Below are positions 27,612-36,270 of a DNA stretch of 64,000 bases, in pieces (positions within the stretch are counted from its first letter, which is position 1; each line of letters starts with the position of its first letter). Under the pieces are notes generated by a model. The model had not been told where the DNA came from. It made no database searches and worked only from the letters and a program-made list of their open reading frames with translations. Position numbers and translations under genes: made by a program. The stretch is from positions 2,370,001 through 2,434,000 of the forward strand of contig NZ_CP159258.1 of NCBI RefSeq assembly GCF_040438925.1. Direction: 5' to 3'. Origin of the DNA: Pseudomonas sp. MYb327. Lineage in GTDB: Bacteria; Pseudomonadota; Gammaproteobacteria; Pseudomonadales; Pseudomonadaceae.

Positions 27612-28885
27612 GGAATCTCCCTCCCGGGATGTGCAGGCTCGGCACGTCGCGCCTGCTGCCTGGCCAGCCACAGGCATAGTCCGCCCCACAAACCGGCGAA
27701 CGGCACGATCACCACCGCCACCAGACCGAATCCCGTACCCAGCGCCGTCAAACCGGCGGCCAACCAGCCACTGGCGGCATCGCCGCCGCGATAGACCAGG
27801 GTCTCGATCACATTCTTGGCCTTGTACTTCTCCTCGCGGCTCACCACCGTCCACAACACTTCCCGCGCCGGTCGGACGATGGCGAACTCGACGGCACGAC
27901 GCAGCCCCTGCGCCAGCGCCACCGTTGTCGGAACGGGCGCCAATGCCATGGCGGCAAAAGCCATGATCGTCGCCAGCGGCAACGCTGCCAGCGCCCCGCC
28001 GATGCCGACCCAACGGATCAGCGGCGCCGTCAGCAGCAGCTGGAAGGACAAGGTCAGCACCGACACGGTCAAATCGACGATGGCGAAGAATTGCGTCCTG
28101 CTGCCTACATCAGCGTAGCTGCCAGCCACAATTCGTCCTTGCTCGAAATACAACAAGGTCGCCGCGCTGCTGTGCATCAGCATGAACAGCACCAGCCCCA
28201 ACAGGTACGGCGAGCGCAGGATCAGGGTGATTCCGCCGAGTATGCTGCCGCCCATGCGCCGTTCGTCGAGTAGCGGATTACCGGACTGTGAATGTGTCCT
28301 GGATAACAAGGCTCGATAGCAGCGCACGGCGACTTCCAGGAGCAGCGCCGCCGCGACGGTCAACGCCAGCGGGCCCAGACGGGTGGCCATGGTCGCTGCC
28401 AGCAGCGGCCCGATGAACGTGCCGAGGGTGCCGCCCGCGGCAATGCAGCCGAACAAGCGCCGCCCTTGCTCGTTGGAGAAACGGTCAACCAGCACGCTCC
28501 AGAAGATCGAGACGATGAACAGGTTGTAGATGCTGATCCAGACGAAAAAAAACCGCCCGACCATTACCGGTGCGATGTGATTGGCGATCAACAGGCCGAA
28601 TACCAGCATCGACACGGCGATCACCCGATAGATCAACGGCACGAACCGCTTGGCGGGCAGTCGCGATGCCAACGCACCAAACACCGGAACCATCAGCAGC
28701 ATCACCAAGAACGTGGCGGTGAATAGCCATTGCAACTTGTCCGCGCCGCCTTCAAGACCCAAGGCATCGCGCAACGGTCGCACCAGGTAATAGCTGGCAA
28801 GCACGCAGAAATGGAAGGCGAACCCCAGCACCAGCGCCGCTCTTTCACTTGGCCGTACGTCGAGCCATTGAGGCATGTTGGGCAT
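27608..28885 (-). CDS. NTP/NDP exchange-type carrier (MFS-like, Tlc family relative)
   Basis: A 425-residue, 12-helix carrier. The N-terminal half has FHFCVLASYYLVRPLRDALG, which is a motif of ADP/ATP-translocase-like bacterial carriers, and the charged FSNEQGRRLFGCIAAGGTLGTFIGP later. It starts from a GGAGGGC ribosome site and overlaps the aldo/keto reductase gene by four bases, so the two proteins are made together. Free-living bacteria carry such proteins with unknown substrates, so the nucleotide role should not be assumed. Confidence 0.78.
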   Translation of the reverse strand: MPNMPQWLDVRPSERAALVLGFAFHFCVLASYYLVRPLRDALGLEGGADKLQWLFTATFLVMLLMVPVFGALASRLPAKRFVPLIYRVIAVSMLVFGLLIANHIAPVMVGRFFFVWISIYNLFIVSIFWSVLVDRFSNEQGRRLFGCIAAGGTLGTFIGPLLAATMATRLGPLALTVAAALLLEVAVRCYRALLSRTHSQSGNPLLDERRMGGSILGGITLILRSPYLLGLVLFMLMHSSAATLLYFEQGRIVAGSYADVGSRTQFFAIVDLTVSVLTLSFQLLLTAPLIRWVGIGGALAALPLATIMAFAAMALAPVPTTVALAQGLRRAVEFAIVRPAREVLWTVVSREEKYKAKNVIETLVYRGGDAASGWLAAGLTALGTGFGLVAVVIVPFAGLWGGLCLWLARQQARRAEPAHPGREIP

Positions 28886-28937
28886 CGGTGCCCTCCTTTA
28901 CCGCCAGCTACACTCTGACAGCACCCCGGAGCCGTCA

Positions 28938-29726
28938 ATGCCGCCCACTAACGTTAGCCGAATGTCTCGAACCCTGGTGTTACTCATCGTCATTCCCGCA
29001 GCGGTGTACCTGGCGCTCTGCGTTGCACTGTTGGTGTTTCAGCGCGCCCTCATCTATTACCCGCAGCCCCGCGCCATCGACAGTGCTGACACGTTGCTCA
29101 CACTGCCGGTTGACGATGCACAGGTAATGGTGTCCGTCAGGCCGCATGATGGACCGAAAGCACTGATTTATTTTGGCGGTAATGCCGAGGACGTGTCGCG
29201 CAGCCTGCCGGAATTCGCCCGGGCGTTCCCCGACCATGCGCTGTATTTGCTGCATTACCGAGGTTACGGCGGCAGCACCGGCTCTCCCTCGGAGGAAGCC
29301 ATCGCCCGCGATGCCATGAGCCTGTTCGATAAGGTCTACGCCGATCATCCGCACATTGCCGTGGTCGGCCGCAGCCTGGGTTCCGGTGTCGCGGTGCGCC
29401 TGGCCAGTTACCGACCAGCGGCGAAATTGCTGCTGATCACGCCTTACAACAGTCTGGAAGAGCTCGCGGCCCGCCAGTTTCGCTGGTTTCCGGTGAAGTG
29501 GTTGTTGAAGGACAAATTCGAATCCTGGCGCTATGCAGAACACATCACGGTGCCGACGCACCTGATCGCCGCCGAGCATGACGAAGTGATTCCCGGTTCA
29601 AGCACCCGGCGGCTCTACAGCCATTTCACCAAGGGAGTGGCGACGCTGCAGGTGATTTCCGGCACGGGGCACAATTCGATCAGCGATAGCCCTGAATACC
29701 TCAGGGCGTTGGGGGATGGGCTATGA
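28938..29726 (+). CDS. Alpha/beta hydrolase of the BEM46/ABHD type with N-terminal anchor
   Basis: A 262-residue hydrolase with a hydrophobic anchor at residues about 9-33, then catalytic residues Ser in VVGRSLGSGVA, Asp in EHDEVIP and His in GTGHNSI. YFGGNAED and LHYRGYGGSTG mark the oxyanion region of this family. The start at 28938 has GGAG upstream; a second in-frame ATG at 28962 lacks a ribosome site. It is divergent from the carrier gene. The substrate is unknown. Confidence 0.82.
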   Translation: MPPTNVSRMSRTLVLLIVIPAAVYLALCVALLVFQRALIYYPQPRAIDSADTLLTLPVDDAQVMVSVRPHDGPKALIYFGGNAEDVSRSLPEFARAFPDHALYLLHYRGYGGSTGSPSEEAIARDAMSLFDKVYADHPHIAVVGRSLGSGVAVRLASYRPAAKLLLITPYNSLEELAARQFRWFPVKWLLKDKFESWRYAEHITVPTHLIAAEHDEVIPGSSTRRLYSHFTKGVATLQVISGTGHNSISDSPEYLRALGDGL

Positions 29727-29736
29727 ACCATTCCGA

Positions 29737-29829
29737 CCTGTAGGAGCTGGCTTGCCAGCGATGGCGGTGCGTCAATCACCCGGGATGTCGACTGTGCGGG
29801 CCTCATCGCTGGCAAGCTTGCTCCTACAG
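29737..29829. repeat. REP-type palindrome pair
   Basis: CCTGTAGGAGCTGGCTTGCC and inverted CGCTGGCAAGCTTGCTCC separated by about 50 bp, between convergent genes. Confidence 0.85.
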
Positions 29830-29844
29830 TTGATCGGGGGCTGG

Positions 29845-31119
29845 TTAGAAACGCGGCTTGAGCGCTTTCCAGTCCGGTTTGTAGCGCTGCATCTGCTTCA
29901 CATCGTCCCGTTGTCGGATGCCGCAGGTCAGGTATTGATCGTGCAGCTTGCCCAGTTGATCGTGATCCAGCTCCAGGCCCAGCCCGGGTGCACGGGTAAT
30001 CTTGACGCAGCCATCGATGATCGCCAGCTTGCCACCCTTGATCACCTCTTCATCCGGTTCCTGCCACGGGTAATGGGTGTCGCAGGCGTAATCGAGATTG
30101 GGCACCGAGGCGGCGACATGGGCCATGGCCATCAGGCTGATGCCCAAGTGCGAATTGGAGTGCATGGACACGCCGAGACCGAAGGTGTCGCACATCTTTG
30201 CCAGGGCCTGGGTGTCGCGCAGACCGCCCCAATAGTGGTGATCGGCGAGCACGATCTGCACGCTGTTTTGCGCCACGCTGCGGCGGAACTCATCGAAGTC
30301 GGTCACCACCATGTTGGTGGCCAGCGGCAACCCGGTGCGCTTGTGCAGTTCGGCCATGCCCTCAAGGCCCGGCGTCGGGTCCTCGTAATACTGCAAGTCG
30401 TCGCCGAGCAATTCGGCCATGCGAATCGAGGTTTCCAGGGACCAGTTGCCATTCGGATCAATGCGCAACGGATAACCCGGGAAGGCTTTTTTCAGTGCCT
30501 TGATGCACGACACCTCATGTTCCGGTGGCAGCGTCCCGGCTTTGAGTTTGATGCTCTTGAAACCGTAAGCCTCAATCATCCGCCGCGCCTGGGCGACGAT
30601 CTGCTCCTCATTCAGGGCTTCGCCCCAATTGTCCGGTTTGTAAGGGGAATCGACGTGTTGCGCGTATTTGAAAAACAGATAGGCGCTGAACGGAATCTCG
30701 TCACGAATCGCCCCGCCCAACAGGTCCACCAGGGGCACGTTCAGGTAGTGCGCTTGCAGATCGAGAAACGCCACCTCGAAGGCCGAATAGGCATTGCTCA
30801 CCGCTTTGCTGGCGTGGGAACCGGGTGCCAATTCCGCACCGGCGATGCTTGCCGGTTTGTTCGCCGCTACCGTCGCCTGCACGATTGCGCGCAGTTGATT
30901 GAGGTTGAACGGGTCGAGGCCGATCAGTTGCGTTTGAAGTTGCTGCTGGATCGCCAGCGCCGGTGCGTCGCCGTAACTTTCACCCAAACCGATGTAGCCA
31001 TTGTCGCTTTCAATCTCGATGATCGAACGCAGCGCGAAGGGTTCGTGTATACCGCTGGCGTTGAGCAATGGCGGATCACGGAAGGCAATCGGGGTGACGG
31101 TGACTCGTTTGATTTTCAA
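29845..31119 (-). CDS. Glucarate dehydratase-family enzyme
   Basis: A 424-residue enolase-superfamily enzyme similar along its length to E. coli GudD (446 residues). The KxK pair is K191/K193 (SIKLKAG), metal ligands are D221 (IDPNGNW), E246 (YYEDP) and N269 (TNM), and His320 (SMHSNSHLGIS) is the second general base. It should dehydrate D-glucarate (or a related aldarate) to 5-keto-4-deoxyglucarate. Its start overlaps the stop of the MFS carrier gene by four bases, and a LysR regulator is divergent from them, making a complete small aldarate module. The substrate may differ from glucarate, as the family has several specificities. Confidence 0.85.
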   Translation of the reverse strand: MKIKRVTVTPIAFRDPPLLNASGIHEPFALRSIIEIESDNGYIGLGESYGDAPALAIQQQLQTQLIGLDPFNLNQLRAIVQATVAANKPASIAGAELAPGSHASKAVSNAYSAFEVAFLDLQAHYLNVPLVDLLGGAIRDEIPFSAYLFFKYAQHVDSPYKPDNWGEALNEEQIVAQARRMIEAYGFKSIKLKAGTLPPEHEVSCIKALKKAFPGYPLRIDPNGNWSLETSIRMAELLGDDLQYYEDPTPGLEGMAELHKRTGLPLATNMVVTDFDEFRRSVAQNSVQIVLADHHYWGGLRDTQALAKMCDTFGLGVSMHSNSHLGISLMAMAHVAASVPNLDYACDTHYPWQEPDEEVIKGGKLAIIDGCVKITRAPGLGLELDHDQLGKLHDQYLTCGIRQRDDVKQMQRYKPDWKALKPRF

Positions 31120-32525
31120 GAGGCTGCTCCCGTTGAATTGGATTTCAGGACTGTGAGTGTTTTTTTAACGGCTGCATCGTCGATCGGTGCATTGCTCAAC
31201 ACGCTGCGGGGGCTCCCCCGAGGTGCGGTGCGGGCGAAGAAGATCACGATGGCCGCAACCAATGAAGTGGCTGCCAGGCCATACAAACCGCCTTCGATGG
31301 AGCCGGTGGTCTGCTCCAGGAACCCGAACGCCGTGGGGGCGACAAACCCGCCGAGGTTGCCGATGGAGTTGATCAAGGCAATCACTGCCGCCGCGATGCG
31401 TGCGTCCAGGTAGCCTTGCGGAATTGGCCAGAACAGCGCCGAGGCAGCCTTGAAACCGATGGCGGCGAAACAGATGGCGACGAAGGCAAAAATCGGCCCG
31501 CCGGTGGTGGACATGAACATGCCGAACGAAGCGATCACCAGCGTCACCGCGACCCACGCCTGCTGGTATTTCCACTTGCTGGCCATCGCGGCGAAGCCAT
31601 ACATCGCGACGATGGAAATGATCCACGGAATCGAGTTGAACAGGCCGACCTGGAAGTCGCCGAGGTTGCCCATTTTCTTGATCATGCTCGGCAGCCAGAA
31701 CGTGGCGCCGTAGATGGTCAGGGCGATGGAGAAATAGATGAAACAGAACAGCGCGATCTGCCGGTCAGCCAGCAATTTGAACATTGACGGTTTGACCGTC
31801 TGCGCCGCTTCACGGGCTTGTTGTTCCTCGGCAATGGCACCAATCAGCGCGGTCTTCTCTTCTTCGCTCAGCCACTTCGCCTCACGCGGGTGAGACTGCA
31901 GCCAGAACCACACGAAGCCACAGAGCACGATGGAGGCGAAACCTTCGATCAGGAACATCCACTGCCAGCCATGCAAGCTCAGGCCGCTGACGTTGAGCAA
32001 GGCACCGGACACCGGACCGGAAATCACCGAAGCAATAGCAGAGCCGCTGAGGAAAATCGCCATGGCCTTGCCTCGTTCGGTCGATGGCAGCCATTGGGTG
32101 AAGTAGTAAATGATCCCGGGGAAAAACCCGGCTTCGGCGGCGCCGAGAATGAAGCGCAGTACATAGAAGCTGGTTTCCCCGCGCACAAAGGCCATCGCCA
32201 TCGCGGCGGCGCCCCAAGTGAACATGATGCGTGTCAGCCAGGCACGTGCCCCGTAGCGTTGCAGCAGCATGTTGGACGGTACTTCGAAGATTGCGTAACC
32301 GACGAAGAACAATCCGGCGCCAAGGCCATAGGCGGCCGCGCCGATGCCGAGGTCTGTTTCCATGTGACTGCGCACGAAGCCAATGTTGACCCGATCGATG
32401 TAGTTAACGATGAACATCACCACGAACAGCGGCAGCACATGACGCTTCACCTTGGCTGCTGCGCGGGCGAGCACATTCGGGTCAGGTGGACACTGGAGGG
32501 TTTTCAAGGGGCGACTCCCGCTCAT
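31116..32525 (-). CDS. MFS aldarate/anion:cation symporter (ACS family, GudP-like)
   Basis: A 469-residue, 12-helix carrier with the MFS signature NYIDRVNIGFVRSHMETDLG after residue 40. The start is at 32525; an upstream frame to 32708 is not supported since it lies over the LysR gene's region. The gene is co-transcribed with the glucarate-dehydratase-like gene (4-base overlap) and therefore probably imports its aldarate. The ribosome site is weak. Confidence 0.88.
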   Translation of the reverse strand: MSGSRPLKTLQCPPDPNVLARAAAKVKRHVLPLFVVMFIVNYIDRVNIGFVRSHMETDLGIGAAAYGLGAGLFFVGYAIFEVPSNMLLQRYGARAWLTRIMFTWGAAAMAMAFVRGETSFYVLRFILGAAEAGFFPGIIYYFTQWLPSTERGKAMAIFLSGSAIASVISGPVSGALLNVSGLSLHGWQWMFLIEGFASIVLCGFVWFWLQSHPREAKWLSEEEKTALIGAIAEEQQAREAAQTVKPSMFKLLADRQIALFCFIYFSIALTIYGATFWLPSMIKKMGNLGDFQVGLFNSIPWIISIVAMYGFAAMASKWKYQQAWVAVTLVIASFGMFMSTTGGPIFAFVAICFAAIGFKAASALFWPIPQGYLDARIAAAVIALINSIGNLGGFVAPTAFGFLEQTTGSIEGGLYGLAATSLVAAIVIFFARTAPRGSPRSVLSNAPIDDAAVKKTLTVLKSNSTGAAS

Positions 32526-32583
32526 TGTTTTTTTAGGGATAGTTTTTGGCCTGGTCCGATCATGGACGCGGTCATTGATCCCG

Positions 32584-32622
32584 TCTAATCTAAGTTGGCA
32601 TTCGATTGATACCTGGATTAGA
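32584..32622. promoter_or_regulatory. Inverted repeat TCTAATC/GATTAGA, LysR operator candidate
   Basis: TCTAATC at 32584-32590 and its exact complement GATTAGA at 32616-32622, 25 bp apart, in the gap between the carrier (start 32525) and the LysR gene (start 32626). The right arm lies against the LysR start, fitting autoregulation, and the left arm faces the carrier promoter. Confidence 0.5.
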
Positions 32623-32625
32623 TCA

Positions 32626-33528
32626 ATGTTCGAACTGACCCAATTGCGCTGCTTCACCACGGTGGCGACAGAATTGAATTTTCGGCGTGCTGCCGAACGC
32701 CTGAACATGACGCAACCGCCGCTGAGTCGGCAGATTCAACTGCTGGAACACCACTTGGGCGTAGAACTGTTCACTCGCAGCACTCGCAGCGTCGCCCTCA
32801 CCGCCGCCGGCCGGGCGTTTTTCATCGAAGCGCAGAATCTGCTGGAGCGCGCCCAGCAAGCCGCGGTGACCGCACGGCGTTTCGCCGAAGGCGATATCGG
32901 TTCGGTCAACATCAGCTTCGTCGGCAGCGCGGTCTATGAGTTCCTGCCCAAAGTCATTGCCGAAGCACGGCACAAGCAGCCCCATGTCAAAATCGACCTG
33001 TCGGAAATGAACACCTACCAACAGCACGAAGCCCTGCGTGCACGCCGCATCGACCTGGGTATCGCCCGCGCACCGTTGCTGGAGCCCGGTTATTCCACCG
33101 AGTGCCTGGTGCGCGAACCGTTCGTGTTGGCGGTGCCCAGCGGCCACCGCTTGGCCATGGCTGAAACCGTGTCGGTCAACGACCTCGATGCCCAACCTTT
33201 CTTGATGTACTCCCACGCGGCCTATCCACCGTTCAACGAACTGCTGACGGGCATGCTGCGCTCGGCACGGGTTGCTCCGGATTACGTGCAATGGCTGGGT
33301 TCGTCCTTGACGATTCTGGCGCTGGTCAACGCCGGAATGGGCCTGGCCCTGGTGCCCCGTTGCGCCACCAGTGTGGTGTTCAAGAATGTGGTGTTTCGCG
33401 ATATCGATCTGGGCGAAGGCGTGCAGAGTGAATTGCATTTGATCTGGCGCGAGAACAACGACAACCCGGCATTTGCGATGTTGTTGGAGGCGATTCGGCG
33501 GGCGGTGCGGGAGGGTTGGGGTAGCTAA
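32626..33528 (+). CDS. LysR-family regulator of the aldarate module
   Basis: A 300-residue LysR protein. The HTH is residues 1-62 (FRRAAERLNMTQPPLSRQIQLLEHHLGVELFTR) and the effector domain follows (VLAVPSGHRLA, MYSHAAYPPFNELL). The start at 32626 begins with the usual MFELTQLRCF; the longer frame from 32452 would overlap the carrier gene. It is divergent from the carrier and dehydratase genes and is presumably their activator in response to an aldarate. Confidence 0.93.
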   Translation: MFELTQLRCFTTVATELNFRRAAERLNMTQPPLSRQIQLLEHHLGVELFTRSTRSVALTAAGRAFFIEAQNLLERAQQAAVTARRFAEGDIGSVNISFVGSAVYEFLPKVIAEARHKQPHVKIDLSEMNTYQQHEALRARRIDLGIARAPLLEPGYSTECLVREPFVLAVPSGHRLAMAETVSVNDLDAQPFLMYSHAAYPPFNELLTGMLRSARVAPDYVQWLGSSLTILALVNAGMGLALVPRCATSVVFKNVVFRDIDLGEGVQSELHLIWRENNDNPAFAMLLEAIRRAVREGWGS

Positions 33529-33708
33529 GGCTGATGACTTACCACAGGAAAATACCGTTGGTCCGGGAATTCACCTACATCCGAAACCGGTCCGGCCTGC
33601 CAGTAAATATACCTTCCTCACCCGCGAACCTTGTCTGAAGGCGCCAGTCTTAGATCGGCGCCAATTTCTCTCCCTAATCGTCGTCATCTCATCAGAGCTG
33701 TCCGCCCC

Positions 33709-34569
33709 ATGCGCCAAACCGCCCTCGCCTTGCGCTTCACTTCGCTGTGCCTGTTTACCTTGCTTCCCCTGATCGCCAGCCCCGCCCACGCCAGTGCGGA
33801 GCGGCAATTGGTGGAAGCGATCAATGATTACCGTGCTCATCCGCAACGCTGCGAGCGACGTCCCGCCCAGCGTTTGGCGCCGCTGGCATTGAACTCGAAC
33901 CTGGCCTTGCCAATCGGCTACGGCGGCGGATTGCGCGACCGGTTGAAAGCGAACGGCTATCAGGCAGTGACGGTTCGGACGATCCGCGTGGTCGGTGCGC
34001 AGGATGCCGAAGAAGCGTTCGATCAAATACAAAGCGACCATTGCGCGGCACTGCTGGACAGTCAGTACGCCGACATCGGTGTCAGTCGCAGCCGTGGTGA
34101 GTGGCAAGTGGTGCTGGCGCGGCCGGTGCTAGACAGGCAAATGAGTGACACGCGATCCGTGAGCAAGGACTTGCTGGCTCAAGTCAACGCTGCCCGCTCC
34201 AAGTCACGTCTCTGCGGTCGCCAGCGTTTCGCCGCCGCCAGGCCATTGGCGTGGAATGCCAGCCTCGGGGCTGCGGCGCAAGGGCACAGCAAAGCCATGG
34301 CCTACGGCAATTACTTCGCGCATCAGGACCCCGACGGTGATACTGCCGCCGACCGGGCGAGAGCCGCTGGTTTCCGGGGCCGCCAGATAGGCGAAAACAT
34401 CGCCGCTGGTCAGGGATCACCGAGCAAGGCAATGGCCGGTTGGCTCGCCAGCCCAGGGCATTGCGCGAATTTGATGAACCCAATGTTCACCCAAGTAGGT
34501 GCTGGCTATGCGACGGACGCACGCAGCGATGAAGGCGTTTACTGGACGATGTTGTTCGGTGCGAAGTAG
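33709..34569 (+). CDS. Secreted CAP/SCP-domain protein with a degenerate second CAP copy
   Basis: A 286-residue protein with a signal peptide (residues 1-29, LFTLLPLIASPAHASA). The C-terminal half (about 160-286) is a CAP domain with the conserved HSKAMAYGNYFAHQDPDG and IGENIAAGQ and GHCANLMNPMFTQVGAGY. The first half (about 30-145) looks like a shortened second CAP copy: LVEAINDYRAHPQRC at its start and HCAALLDSQYADIGVSRS at its end, with the central His region missing. The start at 33709 follows the natural signal-peptide boundary; an in-frame start at 33631 is not supported. Its molecular role is unknown. Confidence 0.78.
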   Translation: MRQTALALRFTSLCLFTLLPLIASPAHASAERQLVEAINDYRAHPQRCERRPAQRLAPLALNSNLALPIGYGGGLRDRLKANGYQAVTVRTIRVVGAQDAEEAFDQIQSDHCAALLDSQYADIGVSRSRGEWQVVLARPVLDRQMSDTRSVSKDLLAQVNAARSKSRLCGRQRFAAARPLAWNASLGAAAQGHSKAMAYGNYFAHQDPDGDTAADRARAAGFRGRQIGENIAAGQGSPSKAMAGWLASPGHCANLMNPMFTQVGAGYATDARSDEGVYWTMLFGAK

Positions 34570-34574
34570 CGGGT

Positions 34575-35105
34575 TGCAGGAGCCTGACTTGTCTGCGAAG
34601 GCGCCCATGAAATCGCCATCGCCGGCAAGCCGGGCTCCCACAGGTTTTGCGTCCATCCCAAAATACGGAACACGCCACCCATCCGTAGGAGCCGGCTTGC
34701 TGGCGATGGCGCCCGTAAAATCGCCATCGCCGACAAGCCGGGCTCCCACAGGTTTTGCGTCAATACCAACATCCGGAACACGCCACCCATCCGTAGGAGC
34801 CGGCTTGCTGGCGATGGCGCCCGTAAAATCGCCATCGCCGGCAAGCCGGGCTCCCACAGGTATTGCGTCCATCCCAACATCCGGAACACGCCACCCATCC
34901 GTAGGAGCCGGCTTGCTGGCGATGGCGCCCGTAAAATCGCCATCGCCGGCAAGCCGGGCTCCCACAGGTTTTGCGTCAATAGCAACATCCGGAACACGCC
35001 ACCCATCCGTAGGAGCCGGCTTGCTGGCGATGGCGCCCGTAAAATCGCTATCGCCGACAAGCCGGGCTCCCACAGGTTTTGCGTCCATCCCAAATCCCGA
35101 AGGCG
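34575..35105. repeat. Five-copy tandem array of a 108-bp unit built from REP palindromes
   Basis: The unit starts at GTAGGAGCCGGCTTGC, passes GATGGCGCCCGTAAAATCGCCATCGCC and GGGCTCCCACAGG, and ends at CGGAACACGCCACCCATCC. Exact-period copies begin at 34685, 34793, 34901 and 35009, with a more diverged copy before them from about 34575. Successive copies differ by only a few bases. Because 108 is divisible by three, both strands appear open in several frames; these are artefacts. The array fills the whole gap between the CAP gene and the betaine-binding protein gene. Confidence 0.93.
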
Positions 35106-35108
35106 ACT

Positions 35109-36017
35109 TCAAGGCTGCCGACTGCTGACCCTCTGCTCGCTGTTGTCGAACATCGCTTCGAAACGAGTTTTGTTGGCGGCATAGTAGTCGGCTACCACCT
35201 TGTCGGAAGAGCTCTGCCGCGCCTGCATCATCAGCGCTTCGAGGTCGGCCCGGGGAATGGAGTAATGAGCGAAGAAGTACGCCACTTCCGGATATTCCTG
35301 GCTGAAACCTTTGCGAGCCATGGCGTGAATCTGTTCGGCGCCGCCAAATATTTGCTTCGGGTCATCCAGGTATCGCAGCGACCACTTGGAGAACATCCAG
35401 TGCGGGCTCCAGGCGTTGACCAACGACCATTTGTCACGTTTCAGATTGCGATCCAGCTCGTTGAGCATGCCTGACTCGGAGGAGGCCACCAGTTTGTAGC
35501 CGTCGAGCTTGTATTCCTGGATGGCCTTTTCGGTGAGCTTGTACTGGCCGTTGCCCACCTCTGAGGTAAGGATCTTGCCGTCGAGTTTTTCCCTGACTTC
35601 AGGCTTGTTCAAGTCCTCCACGCTGGACACTTCACTCTCGGGCACGGACGTTGGCACAGCCATGCCGATCCGCCCTTCATAGAGCACGCCGAGGTCTTCG
35701 AGCCTGTCCTTGTACTTGTCGTAGAACGCCTTGTGAGTGCTCGGCAGCCAGACCATCGGAATCAAGTCGATGTTGCCGTTGGCCAACGCCTGGAACTGGA
35801 TGCCGATGTCGGCCATGACCAGTTTCACCGGTTGCTTGAGGTGGTCCTGCAACGCCGTGGTAGCCAGTTTTACGGTGATCTCGGTATCCGACCAGTTGAC
35901 CCAGCCAATGCGTACGGGCTTCGGTTCTGCGGCTTGAGTCAGCCCGGCGCCGGCGGCGAGTGCCACGCCAAGCAATCCGGCACAGATTCTTTTTCGATAC
36001 GGCGAATGAACGTTCAT
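35109..36017 (-). CDS. Glycine betaine/proline-betaine ABC transporter substrate-binding protein
   Basis: A 302-residue periplasmic protein of the OpuAC family. A signal peptide covers residues about 1-30 (ICAGLLGVALAAGAGLTQAAEP). The ligand domain includes IGWVNWSDTEI, IDLIPMVWLPSTHKAFY and WSPHWMFSKWSLRYLDDP, whose tryptophans suit the aromatic cage that binds quaternary ammonium compounds. Start 36017 is ATG; the preceding TTG at 36020 is unlikely. No permease or ATPase gene is adjacent, so it would work with a carrier elsewhere. It neighbours a betaine demethylase gene across the operator region. Confidence 0.88.
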   Translation of the reverse strand: MNVHSPYRKRICAGLLGVALAAGAGLTQAAEPKPVRIGWVNWSDTEITVKLATTALQDHLKQPVKLVMADIGIQFQALANGNIDLIPMVWLPSTHKAFYDKYKDRLEDLGVLYEGRIGMAVPTSVPESEVSSVEDLNKPEVREKLDGKILTSEVGNGQYKLTEKAIQEYKLDGYKLVASSESGMLNELDRNLKRDKWSLVNAWSPHWMFSKWSLRYLDDPKQIFGGAEQIHAMARKGFSQEYPEVAYFFAHYSIPRADLEALMMQARQSSSDKVVADYYAANKTRFEAMFDNSEQRVSSRQP

Positions 36018-36175
36018 CAAGCATTTTCCTGTTTTGGTTGTTATTGGCAGGTTTGTCTTAATTTGAACGGCCTTACGGTCGTGAAAAATGCAGCCTTGCG
36101 CGGCGGGTCGGTTGCGCCGATCCCTTCTCCTTATGCGCCGATCTTATCCACGACGTTTGCCCTGCGCAAGCAAAA

Positions 36176-36213
36176 TGTACACCCGTGTCACAAGCCATTG
36201 ACACACCTGTACA
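36176..36213. promoter_or_regulatory. 15-bp-arm inverted repeat ending in TGTACA, TetR operator candidate
   Basis: Arms 36176-36190 and 36199-36213 are complementary at 12 of 15 positions and both end in TGTACA, with GTGTCA/TGACAC inside them. It sits 58 bp before the demethylase start (36271). The same TGTACA/GTACA boxes occur upstream of the nearby TetR gene, so that regulator probably controls both. Confidence 0.6.
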
Positions 36214-36270
36214 GTTATCCTAATTTCAAGTCGCCGAGCCTGATGAAGCCCACTTTTGGAGCGCACCGCC

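Noticed and set aside
27608-28013. N-terminal extension of the aldo/keto reductase from 28013
   Set aside because: The extension lies inside the transporter gene in another frame. The start at 27611 is supported by the Tat signal and the ATGA overlap.
29716-31413. A 565-residue plus-strand ORF over the glucarate-dehydratase gene
   Set aside because: It begins inside the end of the hydrolase gene, passes through REP DNA and is the shadow of a well supported minus-strand gene.
34575-35105. The 108-bp tandem array as a CRISPR array
   Set aside because: Repeats are head to tail with no unique spacers, the unit is much too long, and no cas gene is nearby. It is made of REP palindromes.
34417-35128. 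Long ORFs on both strands (231, 209 and 184 residues) over the tandem repeat
   Set aside because: Their translations are repeats of the 108-bp unit, and the period being a multiple of three keeps several frames open. There is no ribosome site or family match.
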